Shown here piece by piece: positions 18,029-26,539 of a stretch of 49,107 nucleotides of DNA; position 1 is the first letter of the stretch, and every line of letters starts with the position of its first letter. Under the pieces are notes generated by a model. It was not told the DNA's origin, ran no database searches, and saw only the letters and a list, made by a program, of their open reading frames with translations. The translations under genes and the position numbers were made by a program. The stretch comes from Planctomycetota bacterium (GTDB lineage: Bacteria > Planctomycetota > Planctomycetia > Pirellulales > Pirellulaceae): contig JAQCHP010000019.1 of the NCBI GenBank assembly GCA_027619595.1, positions 1 to 49,107 of the forward strand, in the 5' to 3' direction.

Positions 18029-19497
18029 GCAACGTCTCCTGGCGGTAAGTGGATGTCAAATTGAGCGCCATGACCCAATTTGCTGGTCACGTGAATTGAT
18101 CCGCCATGCTCACGTACGATGCCGTAGGCAATGGATAGGCCAAGTCCAGTTCCCGAACCAACATCTTTCGTCGTAAAAAAAGGTTCAAACAATTGTCCCT
18201 GCAATTCGTGTGCGATTCCGGGCCCGTTGTCGGCCACGCTGATGCAAATCGATGACGCGTTCGCCGAAAGCTCACCGCTAATTGGCACGCGTGGTACTCG
18301 ACATGCGGCAAGCTCGACGGTTCCACCTTGCGGCATCGCTTGAATCGAGTTCATGACCATATTCGTCACGACTTGCTGGATTTGGCCCTCGTCGAACCAC
18401 GCGGGAATCTCCTCGTGGAGCGATGTCGTTGTGATCGTCACATGCTGTTTCTCAGCAAGTGGCTGCAAGAGCTGACTCGTACGAAGCAGCAAGTTTCGAA
18501 TATCGCCCTTCCTGTGCTGCGGTGGACGTTGTCGAGCAAAGTCGAGTAATTGCCGCACGATGGCGGTGATGCGGTCCGCTTCCGACTTGATGGTTTGTGC
18601 ACTCGCCATAACTTCCTCGCTGTGAAGCTTTCCATTTGAAATCAAGGCGGCTCGTCCAGCGATAATATTGAGCGGAGTTCCAAGTTCATGCGCGATGCCC
18701 GCCGCCAGACGTCCGACCGTCTTGAGACGATCGGCGTGGCGTAATTGATCCAGGGCCGTAGCGCGCTGTTCGATCTCTTGTAAAATGGTCGTGTGCTGGG
18801 CGGCGAGCCGTTCGCACATTTCATTGATCGCACGCGCCAGCTGACTGAGTTCATCCCTTCCCGGGAGATGCAACGGACGGGAAAAGTCACCCGCACCGAC
18901 GCGCTGGGTCTTAGCAATTAACAACTCCAACGGGTGCGCAACCCAGTACCAACCAGCAAGGTAGGAAGTCGACAAACAGACGACCGCAACGCTCGCAATC
19001 GTAGCGAATGCCATCCAGGCCGTTCGTCGCGTGTGATTATCAACTGTGGCTAAAGACTCAGTAATCTCCAGGCCGCCGTGCCAAGGTGCGTCGCGCAGCG
19101 GCAACGGCAGGTACGTATGTAACGACCGGTGGCCGGCTGCGTCTGTCCCCAAAACCGATACCAATTCACCCACCGTCGTCCCCATCCAATGTTGGGGTGG
19201 AACTGCGGGTCGGTACCGTGACTGCGCCTGGCTATCAAACCAAACCCAACGCACTTGCAACAAACGACCGCTCTGGAGGCTCAATCCGTCTAACACCCGT
19301 AGTACGCCGTCTACCCCGTCAACTCGCCAAGCAGCCTCCAGTTTACCTTGAAGTTCCGTCGCTAGGTGTCGAGCATAATTCTGCTGCTCCGTCTCAAATT
19401 CGGCATAAATGGCCCGAACTGACAAATAGCTACCCACCGCAGTCAGAACAACTACGGTTGCCAGCAGGGCCAGCATGACTTTAGCGGCAAGTTTCAT
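18025..19497 (-). CDS. Membrane sensor histidine kinase
   Basis: 490 aa. TM1 at about 7-29, an extracytoplasmic sensor loop (30-158), TM2 at about 162-185, a HAMP-like linker (ARAINEMCERL), HisKA with H270 in GIAHELGTPLN, and the HATPase region with N box (NMVMNSIQAMP), G1 (DNGPGI) and G2 (GTGLGLSIAYG). It should phosphorylate the response regulator translated from the overlapping next gene. The architecture resembles ZraS/NtrB-like kinases. A GGAA precedes the ATG closely. The signal sensed is unknown; the sensor loop has no recognisable ligand domain. Confidence 0.92.
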   Translation of the reverse strand: MKLAAKVMLALLATVVVLTAVGSYLSVRAIYAEFETEQQNYARHLATELQGKLEAAWRVDGVDGVLRVLDGLSLQSGRLLQVRWVWFDSQAQSRYRPAVPPQHWMGTTVGELVSVLGTDAAGHRSLHTYLPLPLRDAPWHGGLEITESLATVDNHTRRTAWMAFATIASVAVVCLSTSYLAGWYWVAHPLELLIAKTQRVGAGDFSRPLHLPGRDELSQLARAINEMCERLAAQHTTILQEIEQRATALDQLRHADRLKTVGRLAAGIAHELGTPLNIIAGRAALISNGKLHSEEVMASAQTIKSEADRITAIVRQLLDFARQRPPQHRKGDIRNLLLRTSQLLQPLAEKQHVTITTTSLHEEIPAWFDEGQIQQVVTNMVMNSIQAMPQGGTVELAACRVPRVPISGELSANASSICISVADNGPGIAHELQGQLFEPFFTTKDVGSGTGLGLSIAYGIVREHGGSIHVTSKLGHGAQFDIHLPPGDVA

Positions 19498-19525
19498 AGT
19501 TTCCTATTATTCCCAATGACTACGA

Positions 19526-19556
19526 TTCTCGGGTGTGGCAGTTCTCGGGTGTGGCA
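19526..19556. repeat. Perfect 15-bp direct repeat upstream of the kinase gene
   Basis: TTCTCGGGTGTGGCA occurs at 19526-19540 and again at 19542-19556, one base apart, a 16-bp period. It lies 29 bp upstream of the kinase start and about 370 bp upstream of the protease start. Tandem copies near a promoter region suggest a regulator binding site, possibly for the adjacent response regulator, but this is inference. Confidence 0.55.
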
Positions 19557-19928
19557 AAAAGCCCCAATGTGGCGTTCCGCCTCAGCCAACCTTCCAACTC
19601 AAAAAAATCCGATGCTTCCACGAGCAATTTGTTCGATCCATCCAACCGCGGCAATTTTTCGGCGAGCAATCCGACCTGTCATCGCCATGTTGGCGATCAC
19701 CTGCAATAATGACCTGTCGGAATAAATCGCACCGAGAACCAAGACTCGGCCATTATCGTACGAAAAGCACGTAGTGCGAATGAGATGCCAGAAGCGTGCG
19801 TAGAATTTCTTGATTGGCACGTCGAATGCACTGACTCCAGCATTGAAGCCGTTGATGCGGCTTTGCCGCTTTTGGGCGGATGATGGCCGACTGGTCCCTT
19901 GTTTTTTCCTTTGGAAAGGATCCCTTGT
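19557..19928. other. Divergent intergenic region with a possible 32-codon ORF
   Basis: The space between the kinase (minus) and the protease (plus). At 19785-19883 (plus) a short frame starts MPEACVEFLDWHVECTDSS and ends LPLLGG. The same frame is open for 25 further codons upstream with protein-like composition, but without an ATG or a ribosome binding site. A small hairpin GCGGC-TTT-GCCGC followed by four T is at 19857-19873. No consensus promoter for the protease was recognised. Confidence 0.3.
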
Positions 19929-21518
19929 ATGAATTTCTCCTGCAGCAAACGATGGTTGGCTGTTGGTGGGTCCGCCATGCTCCTTGCGGCAGGCGTGGCC
20001 GCGACTCACCACCGGACACTTCCCACGAGTGCCCCCAACGCGATTCCCGTAGTATTCACCGAAAATTCACCTCCACCCGTCAGTGACGCAGAAGCCACTC
20101 GGGCCATCGCGTCCGCCAAAGATTTATCCACGGCGTTTCGGGTAGCTGCGGCCCGAGTATTGCCCGCACTGGTGACAATCGAAACGACCGCAAAAGAAGC
20201 GGAAAAACCGAAGGACACAGATCCGGACAGCAGGTCGCGTCGCCGGAATCCGTTTGAAGGGACCCCCTTCGAAGATATGTTCAAGGACGCCCCTTTCGGC
20301 GAAGATTTACCGTTTGGCATGCAACCGGAAGGACGGCAACAAGAAGGAGTCGGCTCGGGCGTGATTATCGACGCATCGGGACTGATCATGACAAACAGCC
20401 ACGTCGTGGGTGGAGGCAAGAATGCCAATGTACTTGTGCGGCTCTCCGACGGACGGGAATTCAAAGCCACAGACGTACGTACCGATCCCAAAACCGACAT
20501 CGCCATCGTTCGTATCGCGGGTGCTGAGGGACTTGTGGCCGCACAACTTGCCGATAGTGACACCATTTCGGTTGGTGACTGGGTCCTTGCCTTAGGGCAA
20601 CCGTTCGGATTGGAAAGTACGGTCACAGCCGGGATCATTAGCGCGACTCGTCGTGGCGTCGGTATCAACGCGCGTGAATCATTCCTACAGACCGATGCGG
20701 CCATTAACCCCGGAAATAGCGGCGGACCGCTGGTCGACCTGGACGGTAAGGTGGTAGGAATCAACACCGCGATTTCGTCGCGAGGTGGTGGCAACGATGG
20801 AGTTGGCTTCGCCGTTCCGGTAAATATCGCCAAGTGGGTCGGTGATCAACTCGCGACGACAGGAAACGTCCGTCGCGCCTATCTTGGGATTGCTATCCAA
20901 CAAGTAACGGCCAGAGAGGCCAGGGTATTTGGCGTTCGCCCGCGCGAAGGCGTATTGGTAGGTGAGGTGTTCCCCAATACCCCGGCAGCCAAAGCTGGAG
21001 TAAAACAGGGCGACGTGATTGTAAGATTCGCAGGTATTAAAGTCGCAAGTCCACGCGAATTACAGTTGATCGTGGAAAGGTCCGACTTAGGCCAACCGCA
21101 CGAACTAGTCGTCGTGCGAGACAAAGAGCAAACCACGCTCACCTTCATACCTGAAGAGCAGCCGAGCAATTTTGGTGAAGTGGCGCGGAACGACAACTCG
21201 CCTGAACCGTCGGTTCGAGCGGAGTCTCTGGAACTCGCTGTAGTTGGTCTGAAGATCAGTGAACTCACCCCAGCGGTCGCTCGTCAGCTCGAAATGCCGG
21301 GCATTCGCGGCGTTGTTGTTACGAGCGTGAAGGCAGGCAGCCCCGCAGAAAGGGCCGGCATCAAAGCAGGAGTCGTGATCTCCCAAATCAATCGACAAGA
21401 TGTGACATCAGTCAAAGACTGTGAAAATGCGATCAAGGACTACCAGCCAGAGGAAGGTGTCTTGCTGCTCATTCGCACGCCGCAAGGGTCACGATTTGTG
21501 GTCATCAACGGCTCGTAG
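19929..21518 (+). CDS. degP: DegP/HtrA-family periplasmic serine protease
   Basis: 529 aa. An N-terminal export segment (KRWLAVGGSAMLLAAGVAA) is followed by a variable acidic/proline-rich linker, the trypsin-like domain with H158 (MTNSHVV), D190 (PKTDIAIV) and S264 (GNSGGPL), then two PDZ domains (about 305-395 and 425-520). Family members degrade or refold damaged envelope proteins. The start at 19929 has AAGGA 7-8 nt upstream; an upstream in-frame start at 19899 lacks support and would spoil the signal peptide. A strong terminator follows at 21531. Its position beside a two-component pair is suggestive of envelope stress control only. Confidence 0.93.
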   Translation: MNFSCSKRWLAVGGSAMLLAAGVAATHHRTLPTSAPNAIPVVFTENSPPPVSDAEATRAIASAKDLSTAFRVAAARVLPALVTIETTAKEAEKPKDTDPDSRSRRRNPFEGTPFEDMFKDAPFGEDLPFGMQPEGRQQEGVGSGVIIDASGLIMTNSHVVGGGKNANVLVRLSDGREFKATDVRTDPKTDIAIVRIAGAEGLVAAQLADSDTISVGDWVLALGQPFGLESTVTAGIISATRRGVGINARESFLQTDAAINPGNSGGPLVDLDGKVVGINTAISSRGGGNDGVGFAVPVNIAKWVGDQLATTGNVRRAYLGIAIQQVTAREARVFGVRPREGVLVGEVFPNTPAAKAGVKQGDVIVRFAGIKVASPRELQLIVERSDLGQPHELVVVRDKEQTTLTFIPEEQPSNFGEVARNDNSPEPSVRAESLELAVVGLKISELTPAVARQLEMPGIRGVVVTSVKAGSPAERAGIKAGVVISQINRQDVTSVKDCENAIKDYQPEEGVLLLIRTPQGSRFVVINGS

Positions 21519-21530
21519 CGCACGGAAAGA

Positions 21531-21565
21531 ATGAGCCGCCCCAATTCATCTGGGCGGCTCATTTT
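21531..21565. terminator. Bidirectional terminator between degP and mnmE
   Basis: ATGAGCCGCCC (21531-21541) and GGGCGGCTCAT (21552-21562) form a perfect 11-bp stem with a 10-nt loop, followed by TTTT on the plus strand. It serves the two converging genes and overlaps the mnmE stop codon. Confidence 0.88.
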
Positions 21566-22965
21566 CCTATGCAGAATCGACTGAAGACACGATCCAATAG
21601 GTCATTCGTATAAACCGCGCCGACCACGTCCGATAGGTGGGCGAGACTTGTTCGTATTTCCGAGGCAACCAATTCTTCGCCGCCGTCATGCTCGGCTAGC
21701 CAGCGCGCTAGTTGCAATGATTCTAACGCGGATTGCAGTGCGTTCGTACAGCGAGTGTAGGTCGAAGCACTTCTGGCGTCACTGCCACTGGCCTCAGCTA
21801 ATCGTTCGGCGATGGTTCCCAACAGTTGCGAGAGCCCTGCTCCGAGATGGCTGCTGGTCCGCATTGCATGAGGATCGTGGACGCGTTGCGGTTCGATATC
21901 ACACTTTGTCTCCACCACGATCCAGTCTGGCATGGAAGCCGACAATGCAAGTTGATTTCGCTCCCACACCGTAAGGGCTCGTGACGTATCGACGCATAAG
22001 AGTCGCAGGGCCGCACGGTCCAGCAGCTCCTGCGTAGAGTTCTGAGCCAAACTCTCTGGGGTAGCGGAATGGGGCACATCTTCGATACCCGCAGTATCGA
22101 CAAGTTCAAAGACACTGCCGTGCCAATCTACCCGGTGGGAAACGTAGTCTCGGGTGGTGCCGGCCTGCGGTGAAACAATCGAGATACTCGATCTTGACAG
22201 CGCGTTCAGGAGATTGCTCTTACCAGCATTGGGTACCCCCCAAATCGCCACGATCGGTATTTCGGTATGCACCGATCGATCTTTGATATTGTCAAGCACG
22301 GACGACACCACATGTTCAGCCTGCTCAATCCGAGACTTCAACTCATCGATTGTCAAAAACGAGATGTCTTCATCGACAAAGTCTAAACCGGCTTCTAGGT
22401 CGGCGCAGAGATCAAGCAATAGCGCTCGTATTTCTTGCAGCGGATGGGACAATCCACCCGCAAGTTGTCGCAGCGACTGCTGTAAGTGCACAGCGTCTTT
22501 AGCGTCAATTACCCCCAGAACTGCTTCGGCTTGCGTCAAATCAAGTCGTCCGGCCAGAAAAGCGCGAAGAGTAAACTCGCCCGGCCGGGCCAGCCGGCAT
22601 CCTGCCTGACAAAGTTCTTCGATGATCGCGTCGAGCACAATCGGTGACCCGATCGTATGGATCTCGACAGTCGGCTGGCGCGTATAGCTCCGTTGGTTTG
22701 GCCACGTACACAGCTGAGCTGGCACTTGGCCAAGCGACGGGATCGTGATCGTCCCTTGCACGACCTGTGACCTATTTGAGTTCAGCTCATGAGCAGCACT
22801 CAGGGGACGCCACCGGGGAGCGACCACCAACAGCGACAGCGGACCACTCAAACGTACAACACCACGAGCAGCTGGGCCGCGTGCCGAGCCGATGGCCACG
22901 ATTGTTTCCTCCACTTGCGGTGCAACTTCCGACGCCGATTTGTTATTCAAACGCGGTTGGCTCAC
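21559..22965 (-). CDS. mnmE: tRNA modification GTPase MnmE (TrmE)
   Basis: MnmE with MnmG adds the 5-carboxymethylaminomethyl group to U34 of certain tRNAs. The N-terminal tetrahydrofolate domain, a helical domain and an inserted G domain are all present. G1 is GVPNAGKSNLLNAL, G2 GTTRDYV, G3 VDTAGIED. The C-terminus is the invariant FCIGK, carrying the catalytic Cys. G4 reads TKCD instead of the usual NKxD, a change in the guanine-specificity position. The length of 468 aa is normal. It lies 9 bp after yidC, a common gene order (yidC-mnmE). Confidence 0.93.
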   Translation of the reverse strand: MSQPRLNNKSASEVAPQVEETIVAIGSARGPAARGVVRLSGPLSLLVVAPRWRPLSAAHELNSNRSQVVQGTITIPSLGQVPAQLCTWPNQRSYTRQPTVEIHTIGSPIVLDAIIEELCQAGCRLARPGEFTLRAFLAGRLDLTQAEAVLGVIDAKDAVHLQQSLRQLAGGLSHPLQEIRALLLDLCADLEAGLDFVDEDISFLTIDELKSRIEQAEHVVSSVLDNIKDRSVHTEIPIVAIWGVPNAGKSNLLNALSRSSISIVSPQAGTTRDYVSHRVDWHGSVFELVDTAGIEDVPHSATPESLAQNSTQELLDRAALRLLCVDTSRALTVWERNQLALSASMPDWIVVETKCDIEPQRVHDPHAMRTSSHLGAGLSQLLGTIAERLAEASGSDARSASTYTRCTNALQSALESLQLARWLAEHDGGEELVASEIRTSLAHLSDVVGAVYTNDLLDRVFSRFCIGK

Positions 22966-22974
22966 AGTGTTGGC

Positions 22975-25497
22975 TTAGGTACGTTTGCGGGTACGACGCT
23001 TCTTTCGATCGTCACGGGATTCTTCTGGCGGTGAGTTGCCGTTGCTACTTCGATTTTGAAACCAATTCACAATACTATTCGCGTCTTTCGGCCCGGATGA
23101 AGGGGCAATCGGACTGGCAAGTTTCGTGGCCGGAACAGCGGCGGATGGTGGACTCTTGGGTAACAATTTTCTCTCGGCCAATGCCCATAGGCTTGAAGAG
23201 ATAAAGTAGAGACATAGCCCCGACGGAACCTTAAAAAAGAGTACCCCCATAAACAGCGTCATAAAGCTCATCATTTTGTGCTGCATTTCTTGCTGTTCAT
23301 CGGTCGGGGGCGGCGTGAACAATTTTTGCTGCACCAAGAACAACCCACACGAGATCATCGGTAACACGTTCAAGTAGGGCCCTAAGTACCCATTCGGTCC
23401 AGCAATAAATTCGGGCATGTAGGACGCCCAATTGGTAAGTTGATCGGGTGCAGCAAGGTTACTGCACCATTCGATTCCGGGTACAAGTGGTGCACCACGT
23501 AGGGCGATATCGACATTAAGACATCGATAGAGCCCGATGAAGATTGGTAACTGCAGCAGCCCAGGCAGACATCCACTGAGAGGATTGACGTTGTGTTTCC
23601 GCAATAATTCCTGTTGTGCTTTGGCTTTCGCCTCCATGTCAGTCTTGTGGACTTCGGCAATGCGTTTCATTTCCGGACCGAGTTCTTGCATTCGTTTGGC
23701 GCTGGCCACCTGCTGGCGGCTCAGCGGAAACATGCATCCCCGCACGATAACCGTAAGCAGGATAATTGCGACGCCAAAATTTCCGACGACCGCATATAGT
23801 CCGTGCAGCAACCGAGTCATCGGTTTGGCGACCGCGGCAAAGATCCCCCAACCATAGACAATGCACTCATTGAGACCATATGCTTCGAGAACCGCCCGGT
23901 CTTTAGGACCAGCAAAAATTCGCCACGATTGTTTGTACGTGCCACCGGCGGCAATTTCTGTGAGCGGTCCATCAACACGACACGTCGTATTCGCCACACG
24001 TTTGTGCTGAGGATCGACAGGTTGAGCCAACCGGGCCACGGCACGCGATACGGTAAAACCAGTAACCGAGGGGGTACCAGCGGCCGAAAGGACTGCGTCG
24101 GTTGGCGCAACACTTTGCAACACAATCGAAAAATACTGCGTATCGACACCGATATATTCTAAATTCGCAGCGCCCGCGGTAACCGTCGTCTCCGGGCTGT
24201 TCTTGTCTTCAGCCTGCTTGATGATGCTGGCAGAAGTCAACATCTGGTGCAATCCATTGGCTTCGCGGTAAATAACGTCTCGCGCTCCAGCAGCGCCCCA
24301 ACTGCGGGGATGTGTCTTCATGAGGTACCACCAGCCCTCAGTAGGCACGCCATTCGCGCCGTCCAGCCGCCATGCGATACGATGTGCTTCTGTTGATCGG
24401 TTATGGATCTCGATGTCAAGTTCTAGGTGGTATTTTTGAGGATCGCCCGACGCACGCTCATCAACGGGGTTCTCTGCTAGCCGGTAGCGTTTCACAATCT
24501 CAAATTTGCCCGACAATCCGATTCGCCGAAGATCCTGCGATGTCAAGTTGCGGCGAAACTCCACGGAATGATCGTCAATCCGATGCGTTGACCAACGCCC
24601 ATTGAGAAGTGATGGAAGATTCGCCAGTTCATCCTTTCCAAAAGGTACGCTGGCATGGTCCAGCTGCGAGATCGTCATCTGAAATGAAGTCGATCCATTT
24701 TGCGCCAACGGAAGCTCGTCACCTCGATTGGATTGCACAATCGCCAGTGGCCTGCGAATGAGTGGCGCTAAAAATTCTATCTCGCGCACATCGCCATTTT
24801 CCGTTCGCCGAATCCCCAAGGATACCGATTCACCGGGCCGAGTCTTCTCCAGAATTCGATCGAGTTCAATCGGGGTCGCCACCGGTTTCTTGTCGACGGA
24901 AACAATCTCGTCTCCCACGAGCAATCCGTCGGGAGAGCCGGGCGTTGCATTCTTCGCGACCGCAGCAGGCGAACCGGGGGCTACGGTCTGAATTCGGCAG
25001 CCCGCATCCGCGTAGTTCATTGCCAAGAAGCCAAGATAGCCAGATCGGTCTTCGCGGTCGGCATAACGAGCCTCACTCAATTCAATGCGTTCGACCCCCG
25101 CACCCTCGTTTGTAAGGTAGACGGCCATTGTGTAGGGGCTGCCAGTGGCGAGAGATCCCAAGACGACGTGCTCTACGGGTGGCAACGATTCCACGATCGG
25201 GGCCTCAGTCACCTCGGCAGAAGCACCGTCAGCAGGAACATTGTCGGTAGCAACACTGTCGATGGGAATTCTGTCGGTAGGAACGGGCGGATTGCCGGCG
25301 GCGTCGCCTGGTGGCTGTGCTGCTTCTGGGGGCTGCCCGTCAGACGGAATCGATGGTGCCTGTGGCAATTTGTCGACCTCAGCCTGCCGCTGCTCTGCCT
25401 CTTTCTGCAGGGCAGCCTGCTGCCTTGCCTGGTACTGGAAATAGGCCATGAAGATCAGGCCCGTAACGAGCCAGAACGCGATCAATCGCTTTTCCAC
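22975..25497 (-). CDS. yidC: Membrane protein insertase YidC with an internal PDZ domain
   Basis: 840 aa, larger than the usual 540-620. TM1 is at the N-terminus (LIAFWLVTGLIFMAYF), followed by a Pro/Asp-rich spacer (45-110). A PDZ-like module (about 154-243, with GYLGFLAMNYADAGC, GLLVGDEIVSVD and PVATPIELDRIL) is inserted ahead of the periplasmic beta-supersandwich. The insertase core starts near AVVGNFGVAIILLTVIVRG and holds the remaining TM segments, ending in a Lys/Arg-rich tail. YidC inserts and folds inner-membrane proteins. The start is GTG with AGAGGAA 7 nt upstream. It is followed by mnmE in the same operon. Confidence 0.93.
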   Translation of the reverse strand: MEKRLIAFWLVTGLIFMAYFQYQARQQAALQKEAEQRQAEVDKLPQAPSIPSDGQPPEAAQPPGDAAGNPPVPTDRIPIDSVATDNVPADGASAEVTEAPIVESLPPVEHVVLGSLATGSPYTMAVYLTNEGAGVERIELSEARYADREDRSGYLGFLAMNYADAGCRIQTVAPGSPAAVAKNATPGSPDGLLVGDEIVSVDKKPVATPIELDRILEKTRPGESVSLGIRRTENGDVREIEFLAPLIRRPLAIVQSNRGDELPLAQNGSTSFQMTISQLDHASVPFGKDELANLPSLLNGRWSTHRIDDHSVEFRRNLTSQDLRRIGLSGKFEIVKRYRLAENPVDERASGDPQKYHLELDIEIHNRSTEAHRIAWRLDGANGVPTEGWWYLMKTHPRSWGAAGARDVIYREANGLHQMLTSASIIKQAEDKNSPETTVTAGAANLEYIGVDTQYFSIVLQSVAPTDAVLSAAGTPSVTGFTVSRAVARLAQPVDPQHKRVANTTCRVDGPLTEIAAGGTYKQSWRIFAGPKDRAVLEAYGLNECIVYGWGIFAAVAKPMTRLLHGLYAVVGNFGVAIILLTVIVRGCMFPLSRQQVASAKRMQELGPEMKRIAEVHKTDMEAKAKAQQELLRKHNVNPLSGCLPGLLQLPIFIGLYRCLNVDIALRGAPLVPGIEWCSNLAAPDQLTNWASYMPEFIAGPNGYLGPYLNVLPMISCGLFLVQQKLFTPPPTDEQQEMQHKMMSFMTLFMGVLFFKVPSGLCLYFISSSLWALAERKLLPKSPPSAAVPATKLASPIAPSSGPKDANSIVNWFQNRSSNGNSPPEESRDDRKKRRTRKRT

Positions 25498-25539
25498 CGC
25501 TGATTCCTCTTCTACACCCTGAGTTATGCCAATTCGCCG

Positions 25540-26292
25540 CTAACGTCCGTCTCGGAGACGTAACCCCAGGAAGTCGTCCAAGTCGGGGTTACCGAGGATC
25601 TTGGCGATTGTCTTCTCCCTTGGGTAGTCAACGCGGCGAAATTCGACCGTTTCATCGCTTAGCAGAACATAGCAAGAACGCGGATCGCCGTCGCGGGGCT
25701 GACCAACACTCCCCACGTTGACCATCGCCTTACCGGGCGTCATCTGAAAAAGGCCATTGAGTTGCTGGGGACTGGAAAATCGCCGATCTTCCGTAAATAC
25801 CCCCGGCACATGTGTGTGTCCTTGCAGGCAGATATGTGGGATCATGGCGAAGATACGCTCTATTTTTCCCGGATTATGAACATCTTCCGGAAAGACATAT
25901 TCCTGCAAAGGGTTGCGGGCCGAACCGTGAACGAACATGAATTCGGGCTCCCGATACACGCGCGGCAATCCGCACAAGAATTTCCAGCGTTGCGTATTAC
26001 GCGCGGCATCTTCGGAATTCTCGAGCTGCTTGCGGGTCCAAAAAACAGCCCGCTCCGCTCCACTGCTAAAGCCCTCCGGGTCAAACAGAGCTCCTTGGTC
26101 GTGGTTGCCGAGCACACAAACGTCACATTCCATGATGCGATCGACACACTCACACGGATTCGGGCCGTAACCGACGATGTCTCCCAAGCAAACAACCTGC
26201 GTGACACCCTGTTGGGCGACATCGGTGAGGACTGCCTCGAGGGCCTCCAGATTGCCGTGGATGTCGCTGAGAACTGCTCGCTTAGTACCCAC
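25540..26292 (-). CDS. Metallophosphoesterase (calcineurin-like, YfcE/ApaH-like)
   Basis: 250 aa. All metal motifs are present in order: SDIHGNLEAL (D9, H11), GDIVGYGPN, GNHDQG, a middle His in VHGSARNP, and GHTHVPG. Such proteins hydrolyse phosphodiesters or dinucleoside polyphosphates in the cytoplasm; the exact substrate is unknown. The start is GTG with GAAGGAA about 9 nt upstream. It lies 42 bp ahead of yidC and is probably the first gene of the phosphoesterase-yidC-mnmE run. Confidence 0.87.
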   Translation of the reverse strand: MGTKRAVLSDIHGNLEALEAVLTDVAQQGVTQVVCLGDIVGYGPNPCECVDRIMECDVCVLGNHDQGALFDPEGFSSGAERAVFWTRKQLENSEDAARNTQRWKFLCGLPRVYREPEFMFVHGSARNPLQEYVFPEDVHNPGKIERIFAMIPHICLQGHTHVPGVFTEDRRFSSPQQLNGLFQMTPGKAMVNVGSVGQPRDGDPRSCYVLLSDETVEFRRVDYPREKTIAKILGNPDLDDFLGLRLRDGR

Positions 26293-26539
26293 TCGACCAA
26301 GTTCCTTCAGAATTCCCTAAGAATCGAGGCGGACAAGATATCGACGCAACGATCCGGGTCGTGCGACCACGGGACCCAACCCTGAGTGCAGCTGAGAGTT
26401 GGTCGACCTTTGTGTGCTTAGAAGCCTAAACCTTCCCGTTCTGTTCGACAAGGCGTTGAAAAACGCTTCAGCCCAACAGGCCGTCGAAGGGCTCGTACTT
26501 TCTTGGTCTTGTTGACGATTCTGGTTGGCGGCGCACCTG

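Noticed and set aside
19498-19560. Sigma54 promoter (GG-N10-GC) before the kinase-regulator operon
   Set aside because: Candidate GG/GC pairs near the repeat have 8-bp spacing, not the required 10.
19881-19883. TGA in frame upstream of the DegP start as a possible selenocysteine codon
   Set aside because: No redox motif or homologous continuation surrounds it; the protease has a normal start and signal peptide at 19929.
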